Assembly (NCBI RefSeq): GCF_025195085.2
Contig: NZ_JANAVY020000001.1
Coordinates: 620,001-684,000, forward strand
Direction: 5' to 3'
Source of the DNA: Vibrio intestinalis
Lineage (GTDB): Bacteria; Pseudomonadota; Gammaproteobacteria; Enterobacterales; Vibrionaceae
DNA length: 64,000 nt
Both the position numbers and the translations under genes were made by a program. Within the stretch, counting starts at the first letter, position 1, and each line of letters starts with the position of its first letter. A model generated the notes under the pieces. It saw only the letters and a program-made list of their open reading frames with translations. It ran no database searches and had not been told where the DNA came from. Shown here piece after piece: positions 1-8,629 of the stretch.

Positions 1-1
1 A

Positions 2-643
2 GTCGGTGTGTATCTAGAGTTTTTGTTTGAGCTAAATAGCCTATCAATCAATTTATTGTGGCTTTTAGCGATGATATTGATTGGGGCAATCTCGATTGTG
101 GGTAAAGCTCAACTGCCTAAAAAACCGGTTCTTGGTTCGGTGGCTCTGGGACTATTTATTGGCCTAACGCCGGTGCTTTTTCTCATCTGCCTAGCGGTTG
201 TGAAACCTACCCCATTTTATAACGCACAATATCTTATCCCTTTAGCAGGAATGTTACTTGGCAACTCACTAAGCGGGAATATCGTCGCTCTACAAAACCT
301 ATTCACCAGCTTTGAACAACGTAAAGCAGAGTATGAAGGGGCGATTTCACTCGGTGCTTCACCTCGTTATGCCACCTTACCCTTTGTGCGTGATGCCATT
401 AGAAAGTCCATCGCACCTTCTATGGCAACCATGAGCACCAGCGGCTTGGTGACTTTACCGGGGATGATGACAGGGCAAATATTAGGTGGAGCAAGTCCTA
501 TGGTCGCCATTAAATATCAGCTCATGATCATGATCGCTATCTTCGTGATGTCAATCGTCGCAGTTGCAGTCACCTTAAGCCTTACCATCCGCAACAGCAT
601 TACCCCAAGTGGCCGAATACTCATAACAACGAACAAAAACTAA
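2..643 (+). CDS. fetB: Iron export ABC transporter permease FetB (5' end outside window)
   Basis: The reading frame is already open at base 2 and ends at 643, so the N-terminus lies outside the window; the GTG at base 8 is probably internal. About 213 residues are visible, against roughly 260 in FetB (formerly YbbM, UPF0014 family). Several hydrophobic segments are visible, including LLWLLAMILIGAISIVG, LGLFIGLTPVLFLICLAVV and LMIMIAIFVMSIVAVAVTL. Between them is the conserved family stretch EGAISLGASPRYATLPFVRD and then LVTLPGMMTGQILGG. In E. coli FetB pairs with the ATPase FetA and is linked to iron export and oxidative stress resistance. The fetA partner would be expected just upstream, outside this window. 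The family is clear; the iron role is inferred from homologues. Confidence 0.85.
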   Translation, partial: VGVYLEFLFELNSLSINLLWLLAMILIGAISIVGKAQLPKKPVLGSVALGLFIGLTPVLFLICLAVVKPTPFYNAQYLIPLAGMLLGNSLSGNIVALQNLFTSFEQRKAEYEGAISLGASPRYATLPFVRDAIRKSIAPSMATMSTSGLVTLPGMMTGQILGGASPMVAIKYQLMIMIAIFVMSIVAVAVTLSLTIRNSITPSGRILITTNKN

Positions 644-676
644 CCAGTCTTTTTACCTAACCACGGTATTTATAAG

Positions 677-705
677 GTGTTATCCACAGAATCTGTGGAT
701 AACAC
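677..705. promoter_or_regulatory. Palindrome made of two inverted consensus DnaA boxes
   Basis: A 13-base arm (677-689) is repeated perfectly in inverse at 693-705 around a 3-base centre. Each arm contains a perfect DnaA box: TTATCCACA at 680-688 and its complement TGTGGATAA at 694-702. The site lies 34 bases after the fetB stop. It could also form a hairpin in RNA, but no T-run follows, so it does not look like a standard terminator. DnaA binding is inferred from the consensus only. Confidence 0.55.
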
Positions 706-855
706 TGTAACAGTATTGAAGATAACTCTACTGCGAGAATTCATTAGCCGCCCTTTCCCGAATGAAATTGTTCACTTTTACGCCACATAACTGTCATTCA
801 ATCGTCAAAATCGCTTTTTAAACTCACGAAAATGTCGGATTAAGAGGACGATAAA

Positions 856-1017
856 ATGCAACAGGGACAACACGACATCACATCAGACAATATGAGCAGA
901 AGCCTGTTATTGGCCGAATTAGAACAAGAAGATCAGAATAACTGGTTGGTGACTGAGCCAGCAGAGATCCACACTGACAACTTCATCCCAGAGCTCGGAC
1001 TATTGGACTATCATTGA
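856..1017 (+). CDS. Small hypothetical protein, 53 aa
   Basis: An ATG at 856 opens a 53-residue frame ending with TGA at 1015-1017. A good ribosome-binding site (AAGAGGA, 843-849) lies 6 bases upstream, which is the main reason for calling it. The protein is acidic and polar, begins MQQGQHDITSDNMSRSLLLA and ends in PELGLLDYH. There is no signal peptide, no transmembrane segment and no cysteine. I do not recognise the family. It is convergent with focA and shares the terminator region at 1064-1089. Confidence 0.5.
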   Translation: MQQGQHDITSDNMSRSLLLAELEQEDQNNWLVTEPAEIHTDNFIPELGLLDYH

Positions 1018-1063
1018 CCCCACCAGCAAGGCTTAGGCCAAAGCTCAATACAAACCGCAAATA

Positions 1064-1089
1064 CAAAAAAGGCTCGCATTGGCGAGCCT
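1064..1089 (-). terminator. Rho-independent terminator of focA
   Basis: The stem AGGCTCGC (1070-1077) pairs with GCGAGCCT (1082-1089) around a 4-base loop. The A-run at 1064-1070 gives a U-tract when read on the minus strand, directly after the focA stop codon. Confidence 0.8.
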
Positions 1090-1094
1090 CATTT

Positions 1095-1952
1095 CTATAC
1101 TAGGTGTTGGTCGTCACGTAGGTAAATCAGCCAGTACCACATTCCGACAAACAAACCACCACCAATAATATTGCCAAGAGTCACCGGGATAAGGTTGTTA
1201 ACGAGAAAGCCGAGCAGATTCAAATCCGCGTAATCGGCAATGTTAGCACCGGTCATTTGCCAAAACTCAGCAGGCGCAAATGTCTTGATAGCGATCGCCA
1301 TTGGCACCTGAAACATGTTTGCAATGCAGTGTTCAAAACCCGCAGATACAAACATCGCAACTGGCAAAATCATCACCATGATTTTATCTGTAAGTGTGCG
1401 GCCACTGAACGTCATCCAAACCGCAATACACACTAGCACATTACACATAATGCCTAGTGCTACCGCTTGGAAAAATCCATGATGCAATTTGTGCTGCGAA
1501 ATCGCCATTGCATTCAAACCCACTTGGCCATGGTCAAACATATATTGCTTGGTTACTACCATGCACAGCACAAGCAATAACGCACCGATACCATTGCCGA
1601 TGTAGACAACAAACCAGTTCTTAAACAACGTTTTCCAAGAAATTTTTCCACTTGCCCTCGCGACAAGAGTCAGTACCGAACTGGTAAAAAGCTCTCCACC
1701 TGTTACCACCACTAAGATCAAGCCTAAGCTAAAAGCAATGCCGCCTATCAAGCGTGTCATACCCCAAGCCATCTCCGATGTTCCGGTGGTGACCGTGGTA
1801 TAGAAGATAAATGCGATGCCAATATGAATGCCAGCAGAGATCGCGAGTAGAAATGATTTAACCGGATCTTTGGTTGCTTTACCAAGGCCAATTTCGGCCG
1901 CGCGCTCCGCCATTTGTGGTGGGAGCAATGAATCAAACTGGTTAAGGTTCAT
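1095..1952 (-). CDS. focA: Formate transporter FocA
   Basis: A 285-residue polytopic membrane protein of the formate/nitrite transporter (FNT) family, the same length as E. coli FocA. The N-terminal stretch MAERAAEIGLGKA is typical of FocA. Later family motifs are the loop GGELFTSS, the segment GNGIGALL, and FEHCIANMF, which carries the conserved central-pore histidine. FocA forms a pentamer that moves formate both ways across the inner membrane during fermentation. In enterobacteria it is co-transcribed with pflB, but no pflB is seen here, so the gene stands alone. The start was chosen because it matches family length, although no clear ribosome-binding site precedes it. FocA is preferred over NirC because of the overall match; nitrite transport is less likely. 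Confidence 0.9.
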   Translation of the reverse strand: MNLNQFDSLLPPQMAERAAEIGLGKATKDPVKSFLLAISAGIHIGIAFIFYTTVTTGTSEMAWGMTRLIGGIAFSLGLILVVVTGGELFTSSVLTLVARASGKISWKTLFKNWFVVYIGNGIGALLLVLCMVVTKQYMFDHGQVGLNAMAISQHKLHHGFFQAVALGIMCNVLVCIAVWMTFSGRTLTDKIMVMILPVAMFVSAGFEHCIANMFQVPMAIAIKTFAPAEFWQMTGANIADYADLNLLGFLVNNLIPVTLGNIIGGGLFVGMWYWLIYLRDDQHLV

Positions 1953-2336
1953 GTTAGTGTAACATTTTGAAACAGGTAAATAGGAGGGCGCGGATAATCA
2001 CTCGTATTCAGCATTTATTCAAGCACTAATTTTGGTGTTAACTAAAAATGTTTTTTACGAGAAGACAAACTAGACTTATCAATGCCGACATTGCGATCAA
2101 AATAGCTAAACGCACTGTATCAAAATCTAATTATATTTAGATTAATCATGACTTTAGTTAAAAAGCTAATTTTAGAAGTTTGCACTTTAAGCTCATTAGG
2201 CTAATTTTTCATATTAAAAGCAATTTTTATGCAAAAATCTGCTTTTTTGCATTAGCTAACACTTCTCTCATATCAAGATTGTCGAATCACGTCGTTCGCA
2301 GTACTTTGGATAGGAAGACAAAATAAGGAATCTCTT
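1953..2336. other. Divergent intergenic region focA / TIGR02647 gene
   Basis: This 384-base AT-rich region must hold promoters for focA (minus) and for the gene at 2337. Two inverted repeats stand out: ATCTAA / TTAGAT at 2125-2142 around six bases, and ATGCAAAAA (2229-2237) / TTTTTGCAT (2244-2252) around TCTGCT. I could not find a convincing FNR site for focA. Confidence 0.5.
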
Positions 2337-2567
2337 ATGAAATACTTGCCAGAACATCTTTCTGAACTCAATTTGCTACTGCAATTCGATATTAGTAGCT
2401 CCGCAACTGGCATTAAGGTGCACAACGATGCATCAGAAGAAATGCAAAAAGCCGTAACAAAACTCTACGAAAAAGGACTATGTACATTGCCTGATGGCGG
2501 CTACCTGACTGATGAAGGTATTGAAGTCGCAGAACATGCAGACAAAATTCTTCGTGTATTAAAGTAA
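2337..2567 (+). CDS. TIGR02647 family small protein
   Basis: A 76-residue soluble protein beginning MKYLPEHLSELNLLLQFD. It resembles the short conserved hypothetical family TIGR02647 found in Vibrio and Pseudomonas. The stretch LYEKGLCTLPDGGYLTDEG looks like the end of a winged-helix-type fold (a helix followed by a beta hairpin). That suggests a DNA- or protein-binding role, but this is only inference. AATAAGGAATCTCTT just before the ATG contains a usable AAGGA ribosome-binding site. The gene is monocistronic and ends at the strong hairpin at 2581-2611. Confidence 0.7.
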   Translation: MKYLPEHLSELNLLLQFDISSSATGIKVHNDASEEMQKAVTKLYEKGLCTLPDGGYLTDEGIEVAEHADKILRVLK

Positions 2568-2580
2568 TAGACACCGACGG

Positions 2581-2611
2581 AAAAAGCACCGCAATGCGGT
2601 GCTTTTTTTAT
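2581..2611. terminator. Bidirectional terminator between TIGR02647 gene and PACE gene
   Basis: AGCACCGCA pairs with TGCGGTGCT (2585-2603), with AAAAA before and TTTTTTT after, so it can serve the convergent genes on both strands. Confidence 0.9.
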
Positions 2612-2620
2612 TGAGTTAAC

Positions 2621-3052
2621 TTAAGCTTGTCTCTTGCTTGCAAACATCCACTTATAAGGTTGTAAACGGTCATACAGCCAATTAAATCCTGTCGCGTAGA
2701 AGAAGAAAAAGACTAAAAAGCCTGCCTCTAACAACAAAGCGGCACCAATTGAAATTTGCAGAAACCAAGCTATCGTTGGCACTGTTAGGAAAATCAAACC
2801 ACCTTCAAATCCAAATGTATGCCCCACCCTTAACTTAAATGAACGATTGGCACGGTCATAACCAAACCAACGGTCAAACCAAATGTTGTAAAAATAGTTC
2901 CATACTACGGTGAACAAGCTCAGGCCAATACCGACAACGGCAAGTGACCCAGTCGCTTTGCCCGTAATCATGGCCGCAGAAGGAATGATTATCGCTAGTG
3001 CCACTGCTTCAAATGTAATTGCGTGGAAGATTCGTTCTTTAGTTTGCATCAT
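2621..3052 (-). CDS. PACE family multidrug (AceI-like) efflux transporter
   Basis: A 143-residue protein with four hydrophobic helices built from two tandem bacterial transmembrane pair (BTP) repeats. The first repeat starts RIFHAITFE, which puts a glutamate at residue 15, the same position as the essential E15 of AceI from Acinetobacter. The second repeat begins RVGHTFGFEGG. The motif WNYFYNIWFDRWF after helix 2 and the related FNWLYDRLQPYKW near the C-terminus are family signatures. PACE proteins export biocides such as chlorhexidine and, for AceI, short diamines using the proton gradient. A LysR regulator is transcribed divergently 87 bases away, the usual AceI-AceR arrangement. The actual substrate cannot be read from sequence. 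Confidence 0.85.
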   Translation of the reverse strand: MMQTKERIFHAITFEAVALAIIIPSAAMITGKATGSLAVVGIGLSLFTVVWNYFYNIWFDRWFGYDRANRSFKLRVGHTFGFEGGLIFLTVPTIAWFLQISIGAALLLEAGFLVFFFFYATGFNWLYDRLQPYKWMFASKRQA

Positions 3053-3139
3053 GGTTCTCTAAATTATGCTCTATCAATAGACGCTATTATCATCTCGATA
3101 TAAGATACTAGAAAGTCAGATACCATCAGCAAAAGTGAT

Positions 3140-4033
3140 ATGTTTAGTATTGAGCAATTGGATGCCTTCATTCAAACCGTCGAGCAAGGTTCATTTTCTG
3201 CAGCCGCACGCAAGCTAGGTAAAGTTCAGTCTGCCGTCAGCCAACATATAATGAACATGGAAATAGACTGCGGCTATGAGCTGTTTGATCGCTCTGGCCG
3301 TTATCCTCTATTAACAGCGCAAGGTTCTCAGCTTCTTCCTCACGCTAAAGCGGCAGTCATCCAGCATCGAAGATTGATTAACTGCGCCCACCAACTCGAT
3401 GGCAGACAATATCAAGACATCACTTTGGCCGTTGATGAAGGTATTCCAATGAGTCAACTCTCCATTGCGCTGCAAAGCGTAAGCGAACAGTTTCCGATGA
3501 TTCATTTTGAATGCTTGAGTGCGTCAAGCATCGACATTCTCCAATTGGTTAGAGATCGCCGTGCGACGATGGGCATCATGTTTAGCGAGGCAAGCCTCGA
3601 TGAATCCATAGATTTTGAAGGACTAGGCAATGTCGCATTTGATGTTTACGTTGCGAAGCAGCATCCACTCGCATCGCTCACCATTCCACACCTCGATGCC
3701 TTGAGGCTGCATCGACAAATCGTAATTCGTTCGAAATCTAGCGAGATGAGCAGCTTTCAAAAAGCCCATAGTCCAGACGTGTGGTATGCCGATAGTCACT
3801 ATGTATCCCTTGAGCTTATCTCTAATGGCTTTGGATGGGGGATGCTGCCAATCCATATCGCACAACCAGCCTTAGAAGCTGGGCTATTGGTCCGAGTAAA
3901 ATCTCAATTTGAGAACCTTACTTGGCATGCGAATATCGATATCGTACAGCACCAAAGCGTTAGCAATTGCGCCGCGCATAAGTGTTTGCGTAATAGGTTA
4001 ACTAAGCTACATAATGAATCAGCTACACAATGA
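3140..4033 (+). CDS. LysR family transcriptional regulator (AceR-like)
   Basis: 297 residues with an N-terminal winged helix-turn-helix (about residues 1-60: IEQLDAFIQTVEQGSFSAAA, then QSAVSQHIMNME). A LysR effector-binding domain follows from about residue 90. It is divergent from the PACE pump gene, so the simplest inference is that it activates the pump in response to a transported compound. The 3' end overlaps the long version of the next reading frame by 4 bases; with the start I prefer for that gene (4063) there is a 29-base gap, so the two may be co-transcribed. The LysR call is very secure; the target is inferred from position. Confidence 0.9.
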   Translation: MFSIEQLDAFIQTVEQGSFSAAARKLGKVQSAVSQHIMNMEIDCGYELFDRSGRYPLLTAQGSQLLPHAKAAVIQHRRLINCAHQLDGRQYQDITLAVDEGIPMSQLSIALQSVSEQFPMIHFECLSASSIDILQLVRDRRATMGIMFSEASLDESIDFEGLGNVAFDVYVAKQHPLASLTIPHLDALRLHRQIVIRSKSSEMSSFQKAHSPDVWYADSHYVSLELISNGFGWGMLPIHIAQPALEAGLLVRVKSQFENLTWHANIDIVQHQSVSNCAAHKCLRNRLTKLHNESATQ

Positions 4034-4062
4034 ATCATCGTGACAGGGAGTGGAGAAAGGGA

Positions 4063-4884
4063 ATGAAAAATATCGTCATCGTCGGTGCAGGCTGGTTAGG
4101 CCAGCCTCTTGGCCACTGCTTATCTAACTTAGGCCATTCAGTCATCGCTACCCGCACAACTCAGCATGGCTGTGATGAAATCACTCAATCAGGTTTGAAT
4201 TCGGCTCTGCTCAATCTTAACAATCCGCTAGAAGAAATCCGTACCGCTATAGCCCCGCTTAATGCTGAGCTGTTATTTGGCTGCTTTCCCCCTGGATTTC
4301 GCAAAGGTAATGGCGACCAATACGCGCAACATTGGCTGAAGTTGGTCTCCGCAGCAAAAGCCAGTAAGGTCAAAAAGATTGTGATGATAAGCTCCACCAC
4401 GGTTTATCCCAATCAACCAAAAGATATGTCCGAAGAGTGTGCCAGCTTAGACAAGGCTACCGACAATCCGGATTTTTCCGATAATGCCCGCGTGATGCTG
4501 CTAGCAGAGCAACACCTGATTAACAGTGGTTTAGATTACACCATCATTCGCTGTAGTGGCCTGATTGGCCCTGAGCGCCACCCTTCTCGCTTTGTAAGCA
4601 AACTGCGCCAAGTCAGCACACAAGCACCGGCGAACATGCTGCATCTCAACGATGCCATTGGTATCTCAGTGTTTGCTGCGTCACACTTTAGCCAGCAAAT
4701 CATTAATGCCACAACGCCAAACACCACCAATAAAGCCGAGTTTTATCAAACTGCGTTAGAGCGAATGCAAAGTGAAGACACTTTACCAGAGACTGTCTCT
4801 GTTGCTGACAAACGAATTATGGCCGACAAAGCCATTGATCATGGCTATCGATTCCACTTTCAACACACGTTAGAAACTATTTGA
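4063..4884 (+). CDS. NAD(P)-binding Rossmann-fold epimerase-like protein (YeeZ-like)
   Basis: 273 residues. I place the start at 4063 rather than at the upstream ATG at 4030, because GGAGAAAGGG lies immediately before it and the protein then begins with the nucleotide-binding strand MKNIVIVGAGWLGQPLG, the glycine-rich motif of Rossmann proteins. Further family marks are VMISSTTVYP (the serine of extended short-chain dehydrogenases) and YTIIRCSGLIGPERHP. It lacks a clear YxxxK catalytic motif, so it may be a sugar-nucleotide epimerase-like protein with altered chemistry. Substrate unknown. It is followed after 10 bases by the DUF218 gene, which suggests one transcript. Confidence 0.7.
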   Translation: MKNIVIVGAGWLGQPLGHCLSNLGHSVIATRTTQHGCDEITQSGLNSALLNLNNPLEEIRTAIAPLNAELLFGCFPPGFRKGNGDQYAQHWLKLVSAAKASKVKKIVMISSTTVYPNQPKDMSEECASLDKATDNPDFSDNARVMLLAEQHLINSGLDYTIIRCSGLIGPERHPSRFVSKLRQVSTQAPANMLHLNDAIGISVFAASHFSQQIINATTPNTTNKAEFYQTALERMQSEDTLPETVSVADKRIMADKAIDHGYRFHFQHTLETI

Positions 4885-4894
4885 GGACATTACG

Positions 4895-5530
4895 ATGCGT
4901 CTGTTCGAGCATATAGAAAATTTGTGGCAATACATGCAGCTAAACCACCACATAGAGAAAGCTGACTGCATTTTCGTACTGGGCAGCAATGATCCTCGTG
5001 TGGCTGAACATGCTGTCAATCTCTATCACCAAGGTATGGCTGAATATCTGATTTTCTCCGGTGGTTTTGGCCGTTTGACTGAAGGGGTATTTGATCAAAC
5101 AGAAGCAGAAACGTTTGCTGCCATCGCAAAGGACTTGGGTGTACCTGCAGATAAGATCATTCTTGAAAACCAAGCAACTAACAGCGGTGAAAACGTCATC
5201 TTAACTGCACAAATGCTAGGAAAGCTTAAACTCGATTTTCAGCGCTTCATCTTGGTTCAAAAACCTTACATGGAGCGCCGTGCCTACGCGACGTTTATGA
5301 AGCAATGGCCAAATGCTATCGAAAGTGCCACCGTCACTTCTCCTGCTTTGTCTTTCGTTGATTACTTCAATGAAGATATTGATTTGTGTATGGCGTTGGA
5401 AGCAATGTTAGGCGACTTTGAACGCATTAAAATATACCCAGAGAAAGGATTTCAGATAGAGCAACCCATTCCGGGTGATGTAGAAGAGTCCTATCAATTC
5501 ATCTCTTTACGACTTTCCGCCTATCGATAA
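4895..5530 (+). CDS. YdcF family (DUF218) protein
   Basis: 211 residues with the DUF218 core: strand ADCIFVLGSND, then EYLIFSGGFGR, then EAETFAAIAKDLGVPADKII, ENQATNSGEN and FILVQKPYMERRA. No signal peptide or transmembrane segment is visible, so it is probably cytoplasmic, as E. coli YdcF is. YdcF binds S-adenosylmethionine in the crystal, but its reaction is not known to me. GAGGAC precedes the ATG. A second DUF218 protein, ElyC, is encoded at 31239, but that one is membrane-anchored. Confidence 0.8.
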   Translation: MRLFEHIENLWQYMQLNHHIEKADCIFVLGSNDPRVAEHAVNLYHQGMAEYLIFSGGFGRLTEGVFDQTEAETFAAIAKDLGVPADKIILENQATNSGENVILTAQMLGKLKLDFQRFILVQKPYMERRAYATFMKQWPNAIESATVTSPALSFVDYFNEDIDLCMALEAMLGDFERIKIYPEKGFQIEQPIPGDVEESYQFISLRLSAYR

Positions 5531-5535
5531 TGAAA

Positions 5536-5561
5536 AAAGCCAGAGCAATTGCTCTGGCTTC
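5536..5561. terminator. Terminator after the DUF218 gene
   Basis: AGCCAGAGC (5538-5546) and GCTCTGGCT (5551-5559) around AATT, flanked by an A-run and a few Ts. It serves convergent genes on both strands. Near-identical hairpins occur at 6274-6295 and 44634-44655. Confidence 0.8.
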
Positions 5562-5566
5562 TACTT

Positions 5567-6115
5567 TTAGTTTGTATTTTTTTCTATGTCATCAATGAGG
5601 GTATTTACTAAAGCCTCAACAAATGGAAGCTCATCTTCTTTGTCTCTTAAACCACCACCAATAATCTTCAAACTAGATGCAAACCCAGGCTTATAGACCA
5701 AATTATCTCTAGATACTACAGTCTTCATTTCCTGACCTTGTGCTAGTTTGATCTGATACTCAAATTCTGGGGCTGCTAACGAATCACTAGGAAGTGGAGT
5801 GGCATCACCTAAAAATCGACGGAAATAATCGACATTTATCACAATCGAGTCGGCCTCTGGCGCTGTAGACAGTAATTGTTTTTCTTTAAGCTTTGTCTTT
5901 AGTAAGGATGTTACAAGTGACGTTAACTCCTCTTGAGTGTGATACTTAATTTCAGGCGTATGTTTGAACGTAAGATTTAAATCTAGTTCTTTAACGTTTA
6001 TAGCGGAAGACAGAGTAACAGTTTCCGCAGCAGGTTGTTGCGGAGTACCGCCACACGCAATTAATCCAACTGAAGTGAGAGCAATGACCAAGATTCTGGC
6101 TGCAAGCTTTTTCAT
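5567..6115 (-). CDS. Putative lipoprotein of unknown function
   Basis: 182 residues when started at 6115, where AAGGAAAG lies 7 bases upstream and the protein begins with a lipoprotein signal, MKKLAARILVIALTSVGLIACG. The frame runs 40 codons further upstream, but those residues do not resemble an export signal start. The lipobox is LIAC, so the mature protein should be lipid-anchored at the cysteine; the next residues are GG, not aspartate, which favours the outer membrane. The remaining 160 residues are mixed alpha/beta with no motif I recognise. It ends before the terminator it shares with the DUF218 gene and appears monocistronic. Confidence 0.7.
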   Translation of the reverse strand: MKKLAARILVIALTSVGLIACGGTPQQPAAETVTLSSAINVKELDLNLTFKHTPEIKYHTQEELTSLVTSLLKTKLKEKQLLSTAPEADSIVINVDYFRRFLGDATPLPSDSLAAPEFEYQIKLAQGQEMKTVVSRDNLVYKPGFASSLKIIGGGLRDKEDELPFVEALVNTLIDDIEKNTN

Positions 6116-6271
6116 TTTATAACTTTCCTTAGCTTTTATATTTAGGAGATTAATTAATACAAAAGTATTAATTTGATATCCAGATACTAATCCATTCTCA
6201 TCACCTAAATAAGACATCAGTCGCATATAAAACAACAGCTGTTATACACTTTACCTAAGAGCAAAAACAAA

Positions 6272-6299
6272 AAAGCCAGAGCAATTGCTCTGGCTTTAC
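6272..6299. terminator. Terminator after clpA
   Basis: AGCCAGAGC (6274-6282) and GCTCTGGCT (6287-6295) around AATT, with an A-run on the left that gives a U-tract for clpA on the minus strand. Same hairpin as at 5538-5559. Confidence 0.8.
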
Positions 6300-6314
6300 G
6301 TTATCGAGTTCGAA

Positions 6315-8585
6315 TTAATGCACTGCGGCTTCTTTCTCATTCATGAAATCAAACTCTAACTTATCTGACTTCAGAGTGACCTTCACCGTACCGCCATCGA
6401 CCAATTCACCAAACAGTAATTCGTTTGCCAATGGTTTTTTGAGCTTATCTTGAATCACGCGTCCCATCGGACGAGCACCCATCGCTTTGTCGTAACCTTT
6501 GGCGGCAAGCCACTTACGAGCGTCATCTGAGATCTCAAGCGATACGCCGCGAACATCAAGCTGAGCTTGCAATTCAACAATGAATTTATCCACCACTTGG
6601 TGAATAACATCTTCGCTCAAGCTATTGAACCAAATGATATTATCCAGACGGTTACGGAATTCAGGTGTGAACACCTTCTTAATTTCCGCCATCGCATCAT
6701 GGCTATGATCCTGTTGGATAAGACCAATGGATTTCTTCTCAGTCTCTTGAACACCCGCGTTGGTTGTCATTACAAGAATAACGTTTCTGAAATCCGCTTT
6801 ACGACCATTGTTGTCTGTGAGAGTACCGTTATCCATCACTTGCAGTAGCAAATTGAAGATATCTGGGTGCGCTTTTTCAATCTCATCAAGCAGCACGACA
6901 GAATGCGGATGTTTAATCACAGCGTCTGTTAACAGACCACCTTGATCGTAACCAACATAACCCGGAGGCGCGCCAATTAGGCGGCTAACTGAGTGACGCT
7001 CACCGTATTCCGACATATCAAAACGCAGTAGTTCAATACCCATCAACTTAGCAAGCTGAACCGTCACTTCTGTTTTACCTACACCCGTTGGGCCAGCAAA
7101 CAAGAATGAACCAACAGGTTTGTTGTCTGCACCTAGGCCTGCGCGAGTTAGCTTAATCGCTTCGCTCAACACATCGATGGCATTGTCTTGACCAAACACC
7201 AACATCTTCATCTTCTCATCAAGAGACTGAAGGATCTCTTTGTCGGTAGATGACACTGATTTTTCTGGGATGCGAGCCATCTTAGCAACCATAGCTTCAA
7301 TATCAGCCACACCAACTGTTTTCTTACGACGGCTAGCAGGAGCAAGACGACTGCGTGCGCCCGCTTCATCGATAACATCGATGGCTTTATCTGGCAGGTG
7401 ACGCTCATTAATGTACTTGGCTGACAATTCTACCGCAGCGCGCAGCGCTTTATTGGTGTAGCGAACTTCATGGTGCGCTTCATATTTCGGTTTCAAACCA
7501 ATTAGAATCTTAGTGGTGTCATCTAATGATGGTTCAACCACATCGATTTTTTGGAAGCGGCGAGATAGCGCGCGCTCTTTTTCAAAAATCGTGCTGTATT
7601 CTTGATAAGTAGTCGAACCAATACAGCGTAACTTACCGCTGCTCAGTAGCGGTTTAATTAAGTTCGCGGCATCAACTTGACCACCAGATGCTGCACCAGC
7701 ACCGATAATGGTATGAATTTCATCGATGAAGAGAATCGCATCCTCTTCTTTTTCAAGCTGTTTAAGAATGGCTTTAAAGCGCTTCTCAAAATCACCACGA
7801 TATTTTGTACCCGCTAATAGCGAGCCAATATCTAGTGAATAAATGATGCTATCTTTGATGATCTCTGGCACTTGGCCTTCAACAATTCTCCAAGCTAGAC
7901 CTTCAGCAATGGCGGTTTTACCTACGCCAGCTTCACCAACCAATAGCGGGTTGTTCTTGCGACGTCGGCAAAGCACTTGAATGGTGCGTTCTAGCTCTTT
8001 GTCTCGACCAATCAGCGGATCAATTTGACCTTTTTTCGCCACTTGGTTGAGGTTTGTAGCAAAACTTTCTAAACGCTCTTCTGAGCTGTTATCTTCGCTT
8101 GGTGCTTCGCTACCGAATGATTCAGAAGATGAGTCATCCGCTTCACCAGTCGTTTTTGAAATACCGTGAGAAATAAAGTTCACAATGTCTAAGCGGCTAA
8201 TGTCGTTCTTTTTCAGCAAGTAGGCTGCATGAGACTCTTGCTCACTAAAGATCGCCACTAAAACATTGGCGCCTGTCACTTCACTGCGACCAGACGATTG
8301 AACATGGAAAACGGCACGTTGAAGCACTCTTTGAAAGCTAAGAGTTGGCTGGGTTTCACGTGTTTCATCGTTTTCTGGGATAAGAGGAGTCGTTTGATCA
8401 ATAAATACGTCTAGCTCATTACGCAAAGCGTCTATATCAGCTTGGCACGCAGTCAGTGCATCTCGCGCGGCATCATTCTCTAGCAACGCTAGTAGGAGGT
8501 GCTCGACGGTCATAAACTCATGTCTTTTATCTCGTGCACGGGCGAACGCGCCGTTGAGACTCGATTCTAATTCTTTATTCAGCAT
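6315..8585 (-). CDS. clpA: ATP-dependent Clp protease ATP-binding subunit ClpA
   Basis: 756 residues from the start at 8585, where GAGGAGG lies 7 bases upstream and the protein begins [19 protein letters not shown] as in other ClpA proteins (E. coli 758 aa). Order of parts: N-terminal ClpS-binding domain ([16 protein letters not shown] and a second repeat), first AAA+ module with Walker A GEAGVGKT near residue 215 and Walker [10 protein letters not shown], then the second AAA+ module with GPTGVGKT near residue 495 and [13 protein letters not shown]. The ClpP-binding loop is probably the IGL triplet of [10 protein letters not shown]. ClpA unfolds N-degron and other substrates and feeds them to ClpP. 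It lies 44 bases downstream of clpS, its adaptor, in the same direction. Confidence 0.97.
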   Translation of the reverse strand: MLNKELESSLNGAFARARDKRHEFMTVEHLLLALLENDAARDALTACQADIDALRNELDVFIDQTTPLIPENDETRETQPTLSFQRVLQRAVFHVQSSGRSEVTGANVLVAIFSEQESHAAYLLKKNDISRLDIVNFISHGISKTTGEADDSSSESFGSEAPSEDNSSEERLESFATNLNQVAKKGQIDPLIGRDKELERTIQVLCRRRKNNPLLVGEAGVGKTAIAEGLAWRIVEGQVPEIIKDSIIYSLDIGSLLAGTKYRGDFEKRFKAILKQLEKEEDAILFIDEIHTIIGAGAASGGQVDAANLIKPLLSSGKLRCIGSTTYQEYSTIFEKERALSRRFQKIDVVEPSLDDTTKILIGLKPKYEAHHEVRYTNKALRAAVELSAKYINERHLPDKAIDVIDEAGARSRLAPASRRKKTVGVADIEAMVAKMARIPEKSVSSTDKEILQSLDEKMKMLVFGQDNAIDVLSEAIKLTRAGLGADNKPVGSFLFAGPTGVGKTEVTVQLAKLMGIELLRFDMSEYGERHSVSRLIGAPPGYVGYDQGGLLTDAVIKHPHSVVLLDEIEKAHPDIFNLLLQVMDNGTLTDNNGRKADFRNVILVMTTNAGVQETEKKSIGLIQQDHSHDAMAEIKKVFTPEFRNRLDNIIWFNSLSEDVIHQVVDKFIVELQAQLDVRGVSLEISDDARKWLAAKGYDKAMGARPMGRVIQDKLKKPLANELLFGELVDGGTVKVTLKSDKLEFDFMNEKEAAVH

Positions 8586-8629
8586 AAGGACCTCCTCAAA
8601 GAACAACTAAAGGGTTGTTCGGACAAGCG

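Noticed and set aside
4030..4062. An earlier ATG for the Rossmann-fold gene
   Set aside because: A strong ribosome-binding site sits just before 4063, and the family start MKNIVIVGAGWLG begins there.
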